In this document: positions 1 to 6,482 of the stretch, piece after piece
Position numbering within the stretch: the first letter of the stretch is position 1
How the letters are laid out: each line of letters starts with the position of its first letter
Translations under genes and position numbers: made by a program
NCBI GenBank assembly: GCA_910585615.1
Contig: CAJUFO010000014.1
Location: 1 to 6,633, forward strand
Direction: 5' to 3'
Length of the DNA: 6,633 nucleotides
Source of the DNA: an uncultured Acetatifactor sp.
GTDB taxonomy: Bacteria; Bacillota; Clostridia; Lachnospirales; Lachnospiraceae
The notes under the pieces: model-generated
Seen by the model: the letters and a program-made list of their open reading frames with translations, nothing else
Database searches by the model: none
What the model was told of the DNA's origin: nothing

Positions 1-51
1 CACCGGGGTACTGGCCGGCAGGCATAGATTGACACAGGAGGGAATGGACAG

Positions 52-543
52 ATGCATATCGTGCTGCATCAGCCGGAGATACCGGGGAATACGGGAAATA
101 TAGGGCGTACCTGTGTGGCTACAGGCACGCCCCTGCATTTGATAGAGCCGCTGGGCTTCCGGCTGGACGAAAAATCTATCCGTCGGGCCGGAATGGACTA
201 CTGGCATCAGTTGGAGGTCCACAGATACATGAATTTCGAAACGTTCACCGAGCTTCATCCCGGCGCGAGGATCTGGATGGCCACCACCAAGGCCAGGCAC
301 GCTTACACGGAGGTGTCCTACGGACCGGATGACTACATCATGTTCGGCAAAGAGAGCGCGGGCATCCCGGAGGAGATTCTGGTGGAGCGCGAGGATAGCT
401 GCATCCGCATCCCCATGCTTCCCGCAATCCGCTCCCTGAACCTGTCCAACTCCGTGGCCATTGTGCTGTACGAGGCGCTGCGGCAGAACGGCTTCGGGGA
501 CATGCAGGAGCGGGGGGAGCTGCATCGATTGAAATGGCAGTGA
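52..543 (+). CDS. trmL: tRNA (cytidine/uridine-34 2'-O)-methyltransferase TrmL (SPOUT family)
   Basis: The 163-residue product is a complete TrmL/YibK/CspR-type SPOUT methyltransferase of usual length. Known family members use S-adenosylmethionine to methylate the 2'-O of the wobble base 34 of tRNA-Leu isoacceptors, acting as cytoplasmic homodimers. All three signature blocks are visible: PEIPGNTGNIGRTC at residues 8-21, MFGKESAGIPEEIL at 97-110 (the glycine-rich SAM-binding loop), and IRIPMLPAIRSLNLSNSVAI at 118-137, which forms the C-terminal trefoil knot. The start ATG has AGGAGGG (36-42) nine bases upstream. The ATG at 44 is out of frame. A hairpin with a T-run follows the stop, so the gene probably ends its transcription unit here; its promoter is outside the window. 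Family assignment is very secure; the exact tRNA substrate is inferred from the family. Confidence 0.96.
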   Translation: MHIVLHQPEIPGNTGNIGRTCVATGTPLHLIEPLGFRLDEKSIRRAGMDYWHQLEVHRYMNFETFTELHPGARIWMATTKARHAYTEVSYGPDDYIMFGKESAGIPEEILVEREDSCIRIPMLPAIRSLNLSNSVAIVLYEALRQNGFGDMQERGELHRLKWQ

Positions 544-578
544 AGGGCAATTACCGCTATAGCTTTAACGACAGTTCT

Positions 579-608
579 CACAGTAAAATCTTATTGTGGA
601 ATTTTTTT
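579..608 (+). terminator. Probable Rho-independent terminator after trmL
   Basis: CACAGTAA (579-586) can pair with TTATTGTG (591-598) around a four-base loop, giving eight pairs with one G-U. GGAA and then seven T residues (602-608) follow. The stem is AT-rich and so weak, but its position 35 bases after the trmL stop and the T-run fit an intrinsic terminator. Some read-through into the downstream kinase gene is possible. Confidence 0.55.
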
Positions 609-622
609 GGCTGTGGTAGAGT
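594..622 (+). promoter_or_regulatory. Weak promoter candidate for the uridine-kinase-family gene
   Basis: TTGTGG (594-599) and TAGAGT (617-622) are 17 bases apart, matching the sigma-A consensus at 3/6 and 4/6 positions. The -35 overlaps the descending arm of the trmL terminator. This is the best candidate in the 126-bp gap but it is weak; transcription could instead come from read-through. Confidence 0.2.
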
Positions 623-669
623 AGAGTAAGAAATAGGAGAAAGGCTTTCCGAACAAGGGGGTACAGGAG

Positions 670-1248
670 ATGAAGCAGGCATACATAGTGGGGATAGGGG
701 GCTGCAGCGCCAGCGGCAAGTCCACCCTGAGCGACAGGCTGGAGGAGCGGCTGGGCGGCTACAGAGTCAAGGTTTTCCATATGGACAAGTATTTCAGGGA
801 GCCCTCGGAGCGCCCGGAAATCGTAGGCATCCTGGACGGCAGGGTCTACCGGGACGACAACCATCCAAATACGATGGATCTGGACAGGCTACACGCGGAC
901 GTGGCGGCTGTCAGGGAGGCGGAAGACGTGGACATAGTCCTGATAGAGGGGATGTTCATCCTCTGGGACCAGGCCATGGCGCCATTGCTTGACCTGAAGG
1001 TGTTCGTGGACTGCGACCAGGACGAGAGGCTGAGGCGGCGCATCTCCCGGAACCTGAACTACGGCTACGACCTGGACGACATCATGGACAGATATGTCCA
1101 GGCCGTCCAGCCCAGGCAGCGGCAGTATGTGGAGTCCTCCAAGTGGAACGCGGACATCATCGTCAACGGTTTCCGGAACGTGGACGGAGGGCCCGCGGGG
1201 ATAGACATCATCCTGTCCTGGATCCGACAGAAGATGGCGGAGGACTGA
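670..1248 (+). CDS. Uridine-kinase-family P-loop kinase
   Basis: The 192-residue protein has the layout of the uridine kinase (Udk)/phosphoribulokinase-like P-loop family, whose best-known members phosphorylate uridine and cytidine to UMP and CMP in pyrimidine salvage. The Walker A motif GCSASGKS lies at residues 11-18. MDKYF (38-42) takes the place of the family DSFY/DDFY segment, NHPNTMD (64-70) that of the DHPDAFD segment, and LIEGMFIL (91-98) that of the LEGIL strand. VFVDCDQDERLRRRISRN (111-128) matches the lid region, and VQPRQRQYVESSKWNADIIV (146-165) matches the usual P...FVEPSK..AD block. It is somewhat shorter than typical Udk (about 205-215 residues). Translation is probably driven by AAGGGGG (655-661), eight bases before the ATG; the AGGAG touching the ATG is too close. 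Kinase family membership is secure, but the substrate is not: many such paralogues in Clostridia are untested. Confidence 0.85.
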   Translation: MKQAYIVGIGGCSASGKSTLSDRLEERLGGYRVKVFHMDKYFREPSERPEIVGILDGRVYRDDNHPNTMDLDRLHADVAAVREAEDVDIVLIEGMFILWDQAMAPLLDLKVFVDCDQDERLRRRISRNLNYGYDLDDIMDRYVQAVQPRQRQYVESSKWNADIIVNGFRNVDGGPAGIDIILSWIRQKMAED

Positions 1249-1375
1249 GGACCTGGGGAATCCTGAAACGCCGGGGCCCTGTTCCCGGGAGCACGCGGTC
1301 TGAGGAGCAGGCCGGGCCGCGCAGGAAGCGGGAAGGATGCTCTGCCCGCGAGGGAGGGGCGCGCCTCCCGGGGTG
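1249..1375. other. Convergent intergenic gap with GC-rich hairpins, no gene
   Basis: This stretch lies between the ends of the kinase gene and the AEC transporter gene. It has two GC-rich inverted repeats: CCGGG (1271-1275) with CCCGG (1284-1288), and GGGAGG (1352-1357) with CCTCCC (1364-1369). Neither is followed by a T-run on either strand, so they are at best weak or Rho-assisted terminators. No convincing small gene was seen. Confidence 0.5.
1345..1373 (-). terminator. Possible GC-rich terminator hairpin after the AEC gene
   Basis: GGGAGG/CCTCCC (1352-1357/1364-1369, six-base loop) begins just past the AEC stop codon. It can be extended across an internal loop by CCC (1345-1347) with GGG (1371-1373). 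There is no U-tract on the minus strand, so intrinsic termination is doubtful. Confidence 0.25.
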
Positions 1376-2290
1376 TCATCCGACCAGTGCAAGCAATACG
1401 GGGATGGTGAACACGCATAGAATCGTAGTCAGGATGATGGCAGCGCTGCAGGTGCTGCCATCAATGCCCTTCTGGTTCCCCAGGATCAGAGGCATGTTGC
1501 CGATGGGCATGCCGAACATGACCATGCATACGGAAAGCAGAGCCGCGTCCTTCGTGACCAGCCTCACCAGGGGCAGCATCAGAAGGGGCAGCGCCAGGAG
1601 CTTCACCACGGAGAAGACATAGAGCTTCGGCTGGCAGAAGATGCGCTTTGGATCCATATGTGCCAGGGCGAAACCCACAGCCACGAGGGCCATGGGGGAG
1701 GTCACGTTTCCCAGATAGGTCACCGCCGTCTTGAGGAAGCTCGGAAGGGGGATGTTCAGCACGATGATCAAAATGGCAGCCACTCCGGATATCAGCCCCG
1801 GGTTCACCATGGCTTTCAGGGAAGACAGCGAGAACTTCCCATCCATCAGCGTCACCCCGTAGGTATAGAACACGATGGTATAGAGCACCAGGAACTCCGT
1901 GACATAGACCACATACTGGGCTCCTAAGATGCTGCTCACCACTGGTATGCCGATGAATCCCAGGTTAGAGAAGACAAACATCATCTGGTATATTTTTTTC
2001 TGGTCAGGACGCTTCTCGAACAGAGGAGACAGAACCATGCCTGCCAGAATCAACAGGGTGAACATCCCCAGTGCGATCAGCCCCACCAGAACAATGGTGT
2101 CCAGGGGAATCAGCCCCACGGAACCGGCGGCGCTGGAAATCATCAGCATGGGGTTGAACACGCTGACGATCATTTTGGACATCTGTGTGTTGGTGTGCTC
2201 ATCCATCATCCCCTTCCTGGCCATGAACCATCCGGCCCCAATCATGATAAGCAGCGAAAGCATCTGGAAAAATACTGTGAAAATGGCCAT
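1376..2290 (-). CDS. AEC-family (auxin efflux carrier-like) membrane transporter
   Basis: The 304-residue protein is almost entirely hydrophobic, with about ten predicted membrane spans in two groups of five (roughly residues 3-22, 34-55, 60-88, 100-120, 126-146, then 163-181, 187-210, 222-243, 249-271, 280-302). Family marks include NLGFIGIPV (109-117), NPGLISGV (163-170) and GMPIGNMP (260-267), the helix-breaking motifs of the AEC/bile-acid-sodium-symporter fold. Bacterial members include malate and malonate carriers, so a small organic acid is a reasonable but unproven substrate. The start at 2290 was chosen because GAGAGGGAG (2300-2308 on the minus strand) lies nine bases upstream. The in-frame ATG at 2299 touches that site and the one at 2326 has no ribosome binding site. 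It is transcribed divergently from the GPH symporter gene from a clear promoter. Confidence 0.9.
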   Translation of the reverse strand: MAIFTVFFQMLSLLIMIGAGWFMARKGMMDEHTNTQMSKMIVSVFNPMLMISSAAGSVGLIPLDTIVLVGLIALGMFTLLILAGMVLSPLFEKRPDQKKIYQMMFVFSNLGFIGIPVVSSILGAQYVVYVTEFLVLYTIVFYTYGVTLMDGKFSLSSLKAMVNPGLISGVAAILIIVLNIPLPSFLKTAVTYLGNVTSPMALVAVGFALAHMDPKRIFCQPKLYVFSVVKLLALPLLMLPLVRLVTKDAALLSVCMVMFGMPIGNMPLILGNQKGIDGSTCSAAIILTTILCVFTIPVLLALVG

Positions 2291-2341
2291 CTGAAGCATC
2301 TCCCTCTCTTGCTTGCAAAAACTCAAAAACCAACTGTTTCA

Positions 2342-2370
2342 AATATAGTACACTTCCGGGGGAAAGTAAA
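2342..2370 (-). promoter_or_regulatory. Promoter of the AEC transporter gene
   Basis: On the minus strand TTTACT (2365-2370, 4/6 to consensus) and TATATT (2342-2347, 5/6) are separated by exactly 17 bases. The predicted start near 2335 leaves a leader of about 45 bases containing the ribosome binding site. The element lies in the AT-rich part of the divergent gap. Confidence 0.6.
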
Positions 2371-2416
2371 GTTCTGCTACGGAATAAAATTTCCCCGATG
2401 TGGAACAATAACTCCA

Positions 2417-2445
2417 TTATGCGGCATAAGGCGCAGGATTATGCC
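2417..2445 (+). promoter_or_regulatory. Overlapping inverted repeats before the GPH symporter gene
   Basis: A perfect seven-base inverted repeat, GGCATAA (2423-2429) and TTATGCC (2439-2445), ends one base before the ribosome binding site AGGTGGAGG. The left arm can also pair with an upstream TTATG (2417-2421) using CATAA (2425-2429). The two hairpins share the same bases and cannot form together. This could be a repressor operator or an RNA switch; the sequence cannot decide which. No good promoter for the symporter gene could be picked out in the gap. Confidence 0.4.
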
Positions 2446-2454
2446 AGGTGGAGG
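2446..2454 (+). promoter_or_regulatory. Ribosome binding site that sets the GPH symporter start
   Basis: AGGTGGAGG ends five bases before ATG 2460. The in-frame GTG at 2448 lies inside this site and cannot use it, so the ATG is preferred. Confidence 0.75.
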
Positions 2455-2459
2455 TTCAT

Positions 2460-3890
2460 ATGACAAGGACAGTGGATGACAAGGGAAACATAAGGGAGGA
2501 CAGGGGCGGTGAGGTGCGCCCCTTCGGAATCCGGGACAAGATAGGGTACATGTTCGGGGATTTCGGCAATGACTTCAGCTTCATATTCGCCAGCAGCTAC
2601 CTGATGGTATTCTATACCAAGGTGCTGGGCCTAAGCGGCTTCGTGGTAGGACTTCTGTTTCTGGGTGCCAGGTTCGTGGACGCTTTTACGGACGTGACTA
2701 TGGGACGCATCGTAGACCATATGCGGCCCGCAAGGGACGGGAGGTTCCGGTCGTGGATCAGGCGCATGTGCGTTCCTGTGGCCGTGGCCAGCACCGTCAT
2801 GTACCTCTATTTCGTCCGAGACTGGCCCTATGGGGCGAAGCTGGTGTATGTGACATTCACGTACCTGCTGTGGAGCAGTTTCTGCTATACGGCCATCAAT
2901 ATCCCCTACGGCTCCATGGCCTCTGTAATCAGCCCGGACGTGAAGGACAGGGCTTCCCTCTCCACCTTCCGCAGCATCGGCGCCAGTCTGGCGGGACTGG
3001 CCATCGGGGTACTGGTGCCGTTGATCGTATATGAGACGGACGAGGTGGGGAACCAGATTGTGCTGCCTGTGCGCTTTACGCTGACCGCCCTGGTATTCGG
3101 CCTGCTGGCCATCGTCTGCTACGTGCTCTGCTATACGCTGTGCAGGGAGCGGGTGTTCTTTGAGAAAAAGGAAGGCAAAGGAGAGGGCGCCCTGGACATG
3201 CTGAAAGGCCTTGGGCGCAACAGGCCCCTGCTGGCGCTGGTGTGCGCCGCTTTGGTGTTGCTGCTGGCCTCCCTGTTGGGCCAGACCATGAACAACTACC
3301 TCTTCCTGGACTATTTCCGCAACGCTAAGGCGCTGTCCGTGGCCAATGTGGTGGGAATCGGTGGCACGCTGCTGCTGGCTCCCTTCATCTCCGCCATCGT
3401 CATGAGATTCGGCAAGAAAGAGGCCGGGGCAGTGGGGATGCTGGCGGCGGGAATCGTCTATCTGGCCCTGTTCCTGTTGCGGGTCAGGAGCATCCCCCTG
3501 TTCATGGTTCTGCTGTTCCTTGGCACCCTGGGGGCGGGGCTCTTTAACATGGTCATCTGGGCTTTCATCACGGACATCATCGACTACCAGGAGATAGTCA
3601 CCGGCAGACGGGAGGACGGCACGGTCTACGCGGTGTACTCCTTTGCGAGAAAGGTGGGACAGGCCTTGGCCGGGGGCTTGGGAGGGTTCGTGCTGACGGC
3701 CATCGGCTATGTGTCGGAGGCGCCTGCCCAGACGGAGACGGTGTCGGAGCGAATCTATACAGTGGCCACGCTGGTTCCCGGGGTCTGTTATCTGGCGGTG
3801 TTCCTGATTATCTGGCTGGCCTATCCCCTGACGAAAAGGGAGGTGGAGCAGAATGCGGAGACCCTGCGCCGGAAGCGGGAGGAGGTCTAG
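2460..3890 (+). CDS. MelB-like glycoside-pentoside-hexuronide (GPH):cation symporter
   Basis: The 476-residue protein belongs to the GPH branch of the major facilitator superfamily, which carries sugars or glycosides inward with Na+ or H+. About twelve membrane spans are visible, with a cytoplasmic loop near residues 230-255. The N-terminal half contains GDFGNDF (33-39) and RFVDAFTDVTMGRIVDHMRP (71-90). D38, D74 and D78 have the same spacing as E. coli MelB D19, D55 and D59, the residues for sugar and cation binding. YSFARKVGQALAGG (393-406) places K398 at the position of MelB K377. The acidic TDIIDYQEIVTGRREDG segment (371-387) is also typical. The start is set by the ribosome binding site at 2446-2454. 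With these residues kept, a cation-coupled sugar carrier is likely. The sugar is unknown; no adjacent glycosidase is present in this window to suggest it. Confidence 0.93.
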   Translation: MTRTVDDKGNIREDRGGEVRPFGIRDKIGYMFGDFGNDFSFIFASSYLMVFYTKVLGLSGFVVGLLFLGARFVDAFTDVTMGRIVDHMRPARDGRFRSWIRRMCVPVAVASTVMYLYFVRDWPYGAKLVYVTFTYLLWSSFCYTAINIPYGSMASVISPDVKDRASLSTFRSIGASLAGLAIGVLVPLIVYETDEVGNQIVLPVRFTLTALVFGLLAIVCYVLCYTLCRERVFFEKKEGKGEGALDMLKGLGRNRPLLALVCAALVLLLASLLGQTMNNYLFLDYFRNAKALSVANVVGIGGTLLLAPFISAIVMRFGKKEAGAVGMLAAGIVYLALFLLRVRSIPLFMVLLFLGTLGAGLFNMVIWAFITDIIDYQEIVTGRREDGTVYAVYSFARKVGQALAGGLGGFVLTAIGYVSEAPAQTETVSERIYTVATLVPGVCYLAVFLIIWLAYPLTKREVEQNAETLRRKREEV

Positions 3891-3957
3891 CGGCCCGGGG
3901 AGGCTTCGATTGGGGAAAAAGGGCGGAATTTGCAGATATTTGTCGGTTGGGCGGATT

Positions 3958-3978
3958 TGGCATTGACAATATATGCCA
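3958..3978. promoter_or_regulatory. Inverted repeat over the -35 of the next gene, operator candidate
   Basis: TGGCAT (3958-3963) and ATGCCA (3973-3978) form a perfect six-base inverted repeat with nine bases between. The -35 hexamer sits in it, so a dimeric protein bound there would block RNA polymerase. The regulator is unknown. Confidence 0.4.
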
Positions 3979-3991
3979 TATCAGGTACGAT
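3963..3991 (+). promoter_or_regulatory. Promoter of the 114-residue protein gene
   Basis: A consensus TTGACA (3963-3968) is followed after exactly 17 bases by TACGAT (3986-3991, 4/6 to consensus). Transcription should begin near 3998, giving a leader of about 60 bases. The rest of the 169-bp gap shows no gene, and no clear terminator was seen after the symporter stop. Confidence 0.65.
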
Positions 3992-4059
3992 GAATAGAAC
4001 CAGAACGGATTCGGGACAGCTTACGGTCCGATGTCGCGGAAGGCGGCGCAAGGAGGCAT

Positions 4060-4404
4060 ATGAAGCTCAATACATCAAAGATAACCGTCCCTGGCCTGTG
4101 GGATGCCATCCAGGCACACGAGGGACAACGATTTCTTACCAAGAAAGGCCTTCCTTTTACCTACACTATCAAGGGAGGGGAGCTGTTCACCGATAGGCGT
4201 GAGCGCTCCATCACCAGGAGCACCTTCGAGAAGGCTTACGAGAAGCTGATTCAAGATCAGGTGGGCGAGGGCGCACCGAAGAGAATCGTAGGGCCCAAGA
4301 CCCTGAACCTGTACGGCGCTCCCTACATCTGGGCCGTATTCATGGGCATAGGGCTGATTGAGGAGGCCGTGTATGTCCAAGAGGAGATAGACCTGGGAGA
4401 GTGA
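4060..4404 (+). CDS. Small conserved-looking protein of unknown function
   Basis: The 114-residue product is soluble-looking, with no signal peptide or membrane span. The N-terminal part reads as a short helix (residues 11-20, PGLWDAIQAH) followed by beta-like strands (23-27 and 32-44), then KERS-type RERSITRSTFEKAYEKLIQ (47-65), a basic stretch leading into an amphipathic helix. A second segment, IVGPKTLNLYGAPYIWAVF (76-94), has a GPK turn and an aromatic-rich helix, and the tail is acidic. It recalls small orphan proteins of Lachnospiraceae with the same ITR-T...AY.K and GPK-L...GA.Y pattern, but this is recollection without a search. The gene is supported by AAGGAGG (4050-4056) close before the ATG and its own good promoter. 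A DNA- or RNA-binding role is only a guess from the basic helix. Confidence 0.75.
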   Translation: MKLNTSKITVPGLWDAIQAHEGQRFLTKKGLPFTYTIKGGELFTDRRERSITRSTFEKAYEKLIQDQVGEGAPKRIVGPKTLNLYGAPYIWAVFMGIGLIEEAVYVQEEIDLGE

Positions 4405-4431
4405 TTCCAGGGTTCGCCTGAACATACAGGA

Positions 4432-4451
4432 CATGACGGTATTCCGCCATG
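4432..4451. terminator. Possible terminator hairpin in a convergent junction
   Basis: CATGACGG (4432-4439) and CCGCCATG (4444-4451) form an eight-position stem with a TATT loop. It has one mismatch as + strand RNA but a G-U pair as - strand RNA, so it is better formed for the isomerase transcript. There is no T-run on either side, so its efficiency is uncertain. A smaller repeat, CCTG/CAGG, lies just to its left. Confidence 0.25.
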
Positions 4452-4481
4452 CCCCGTTTCCGGGCCCGCATGGGATTTCCC

Positions 4482-6239
4482 TCAGCCCCGCACACAGGCG
4501 ATGATTGCACGGATTGGCTCCCCCTCCGGGGAGAGGATGCGGTAGGCCCCGGCGGCCTCCGGCACGATGCAGGTCTCGGCGTAGTGCAGGGCGAAGGGCG
4601 GGAAGGCCTCCCCCTGGCTGATCAGGAAAGCCCTTTGGCCTTCCACCAGATTGATGACATGGACGCTGCCGTTTCGGCGGATCGGCAGCTCTTTTTTCGT
4701 GCTGACACGGTAGGTGTCCAGGAATTCCCGCTGGTGCAGCCCGGTGCGCTCCACGGTTCCGTTTTCATCCCTATGTATTATCGTAATTGCGTTTATCAGA
4801 TTTTCTCTTACCCACTCGGTATCCCTCTCCCATTGAATGTTGGCCATACCGTGCTCCAGGTGGATGGGGCGGGGCCTGCCGTCTAAGTCCAGCCGCCCCC
4901 AGTCCCAGAGCTTGAAGGTGAAGATATAGGGGGTGGCGCTGATCTCCAGCACCATGGTATCCGCGCCGGAGCAGTGCACCGTCCCGGCGGGGATCAGCAC
5001 ATGGTCGTGCTTCTTCACGGGGATGCGGTTGACGAACCTTTCCGCGGGGAAGGCCGGGCCGCCGCTCTGGGCTTCCTCCAGCGCCCGGCACATCTCCTCC
5101 GGGTCGGCGCCTGTCCGAATCCCCAGATAGACGCAGGGGTCTTCGCCCTGGGCGTCCAGCAGATAATAGCTCTCGTCCTGGGTGTAGTGCATGTTGAAAT
5201 GCTGCTGGATATATTCCGTCAGGGGATGCACCTGGAGGGACAGGTTCTGGCCGTTCATGGTGTCCAGCATGTCGAAGCGGATGGGGAATTCCCTGCCGAA
5301 GCGGGCGTGTACCCTGTCCCCCAGCAGCTCCTTCGGATGGGAATGGACCAGGTTCAGCGCGGGGGTCTGGATGAGCTGCCCGCCGAAATCCAGAAGGAGG
5401 CTGTTCTCCTCCGGCACGCCGTCGAAGCTCCAGGCGTAGTTGCTGCCGTTCTCCGGCAGGCCGAAGCGGGCCGCCATCCAGTCCCCGCCCCATACGCCGG
5501 GGTCGAAGTAGGGCACCATGCGGAAGGGCTGCCCGGCTGCCTGTGCGAGGGCTGCCCGGTAAGCCTCCCCTGAGACCATGGCGGGGGCGCCTTCCGTGGT
5601 CATGTCCAGATAGAAGTCCATCCGGGGAAGGAGGCCGTCCTTCACCCGGTCTGCCCAGCGCCATTCGGCGAAATAGCCTCTTTTGTATTTTTCGTTCCGG
5701 GGGAGGGACGTCCTGGCAGTCCGCCAGTTGGAGAGCCCCCGGCGGTAGCGGAGCTGGATCTCCCACCGGGTGATGTCCGCCAGGATCAGGATGTCGCCCC
5801 GGCACACCAGGGACGCGCCCACGCCGTATACCAGCACGATGCCGGAATCCACGGCATCTATCTGGCGGCGGGCGGCCTCCAGGTTCTCCGGCGGGAAGAA
5901 TTCCTCCAGCCGCCTGGTGGTCATGACGGCGAAGACAGGGTCGTCTGTCAGGTCGCGCCGGATCTGGGCATCGATGTCCTCCGGGGCCAGGGCCAGGTCA
6001 TCGCTGTGGATGGCGGCCGCGGGCTCCAGCGGGGAGAAGAGGGCATACAGCTCTTCCTGGTCCACGCCGGGATAGGCCTCCGCGATGATTACGATTCTGC
6101 CGTTGTCTTCCGTTGGGTGGATCAGAGAGGAAAGACGCGCCTGGATGGCGCCTTTGCCTGGGGCTACAGCGCCGTCATGGCCGGTGACGGGGATGGTGGG
6201 GAACTGTCTGTAAGGGTGGGACGGGCGTTCATATGTCAT
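4482..6239 (-). CDS. manA: Class I mannose-6-phosphate isomerase with N-terminal degenerate kinase-like domain
   Basis: The 585-residue protein ends in a type I phosphomannose isomerase, a zinc cupin that interconverts mannose-6-phosphate and fructose-6-phosphate. The zinc-site motifs are in order: SLQVHP (334-339, ligands Q336 and H338), DESYY (355-359, E356) and IPAGTVH (416-422, H422). LEISATPYIFTFKLWDWGR (431-449) ends in the conserved arginine region of the active site. Residues 500-585 form the C-terminal beta domain. Ordinary class I enzymes of Firmicutes are about 315 residues; the extra 240 or so at the N-terminus match a known long subtype, as far as I recall. That part has uridine-kinase-like strand order but PGVDQEEL where a Walker A would be. 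The start is set by GGAGG (6246-6250, minus strand), six bases upstream. The frame stays open to 6503, but the transcript leader has no other ATG. No neighbour clearly shares its pathway, apart from a general link to sugar uptake. Confidence 0.92.
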   Translation of the reverse strand: MTYERPSHPYRQFPTIPVTGHDGAVAPGKGAIQARLSSLIHPTEDNGRIVIIAEAYPGVDQEELYALFSPLEPAAAIHSDDLALAPEDIDAQIRRDLTDDPVFAVMTTRRLEEFFPPENLEAARRQIDAVDSGIVLVYGVGASLVCRGDILILADITRWEIQLRYRRGLSNWRTARTSLPRNEKYKRGYFAEWRWADRVKDGLLPRMDFYLDMTTEGAPAMVSGEAYRAALAQAAGQPFRMVPYFDPGVWGGDWMAARFGLPENGSNYAWSFDGVPEENSLLLDFGGQLIQTPALNLVHSHPKELLGDRVHARFGREFPIRFDMLDTMNGQNLSLQVHPLTEYIQQHFNMHYTQDESYYLLDAQGEDPCVYLGIRTGADPEEMCRALEEAQSGGPAFPAERFVNRIPVKKHDHVLIPAGTVHCSGADTMVLEISATPYIFTFKLWDWGRLDLDGRPRPIHLEHGMANIQWERDTEWVRENLINAITIIHRDENGTVERTGLHQREFLDTYRVSTKKELPIRRNGSVHVINLVEGQRAFLISQGEAFPPFALHYAETCIVPEAAGAYRILSPEGEPIRAIIACVRG

Positions 6240-6482
6240 GGGATACCTCCGTGTGGATGTGGATGCCGGCAGTGGCGGCTTTGTGTGTGGAATCCGGCGC
6301 AGCTCCGGTAAGGTTCTCTGTTCCGGAGGCCGCGGGGCTTTGGCTCCGCAAGCGGGACGGAACGGGTTTGGCGGACAGCGCTTTCCGCCGCCTGGGCGTC
6401 TTTGTCTCTGGCCGGACTTTGTCCGGATTTCGAGCCGGATTCGGATTGTGGCGCTCCTCTGCCCGGAACGCTTTTCTGTTCT
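6240..6482 (-). other. Predicted long structured 5' leader of the isomerase mRNA
   Basis: If transcription starts near 6482, about 243 bases precede the start codon. On the coding strand they contain no ATG or GTG in any frame, so they are probably untranslated. Four inverted repeats lie in them: CTCCGG/CCGGAG (6303-6308/6323-6328), GCGGGGC/GCTCCGC (6332-6338/6343-6349, one mismatch), GGCGGA/TCCGCC (6370-6375/6384-6389) and CCGGAC/GTCCGG (6412-6417/6421-6426, three-base loop). No known riboswitch class was recognised and no T-run follows any of the hairpins. Confidence 0.4.
6246..6250 (-). promoter_or_regulatory. Ribosome binding site that sets the isomerase start
   Basis: On the minus strand GGAGG precedes ATG 6239 by six bases. 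This rejects the 88-residue longer reading, whose extra residues are arginine- and proline-rich and unlike a protein domain. Confidence 0.8.

Noticed and set aside
1..27. Possible end of an upstream gene (frame ending at TAG 25-27)
   Set aside because: Only eight codons are visible and other frames are equally possible, so no product can be supported.
29..34. TTGACA before trmL as a promoter
   Set aside because: It lies next to the ribosome binding site, so the -10 would fall inside the coding region, where no suitable hexamer is seen.
889..1418. Minus-strand open frames over the kinase gene and the following gap
   Set aside because: No recognisable domains and no ribosome binding site. The plus-strand kinase has Walker A and lid motifs.
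3930..4196. Plus-strand open frame overlapping the start of the 114-residue gene
   Set aside because: It begins upstream of the promoter and reads through its elements; composition is arginine-rich and no ribosome binding site precedes it.
4771..5805. Long minus-strand open frame inside the isomerase gene
   Set aside because: It is a different frame of the same strand, rich in Arg, Pro and Gly as expected from a shadow of GC-rich coding DNA, and the isomerase frame has full motif support.
6412..6426. CCGGAC-TTT-GTCCGG hairpin as an intrinsic terminator
   Set aside because: No T-run follows on either strand and no gene ends nearby.
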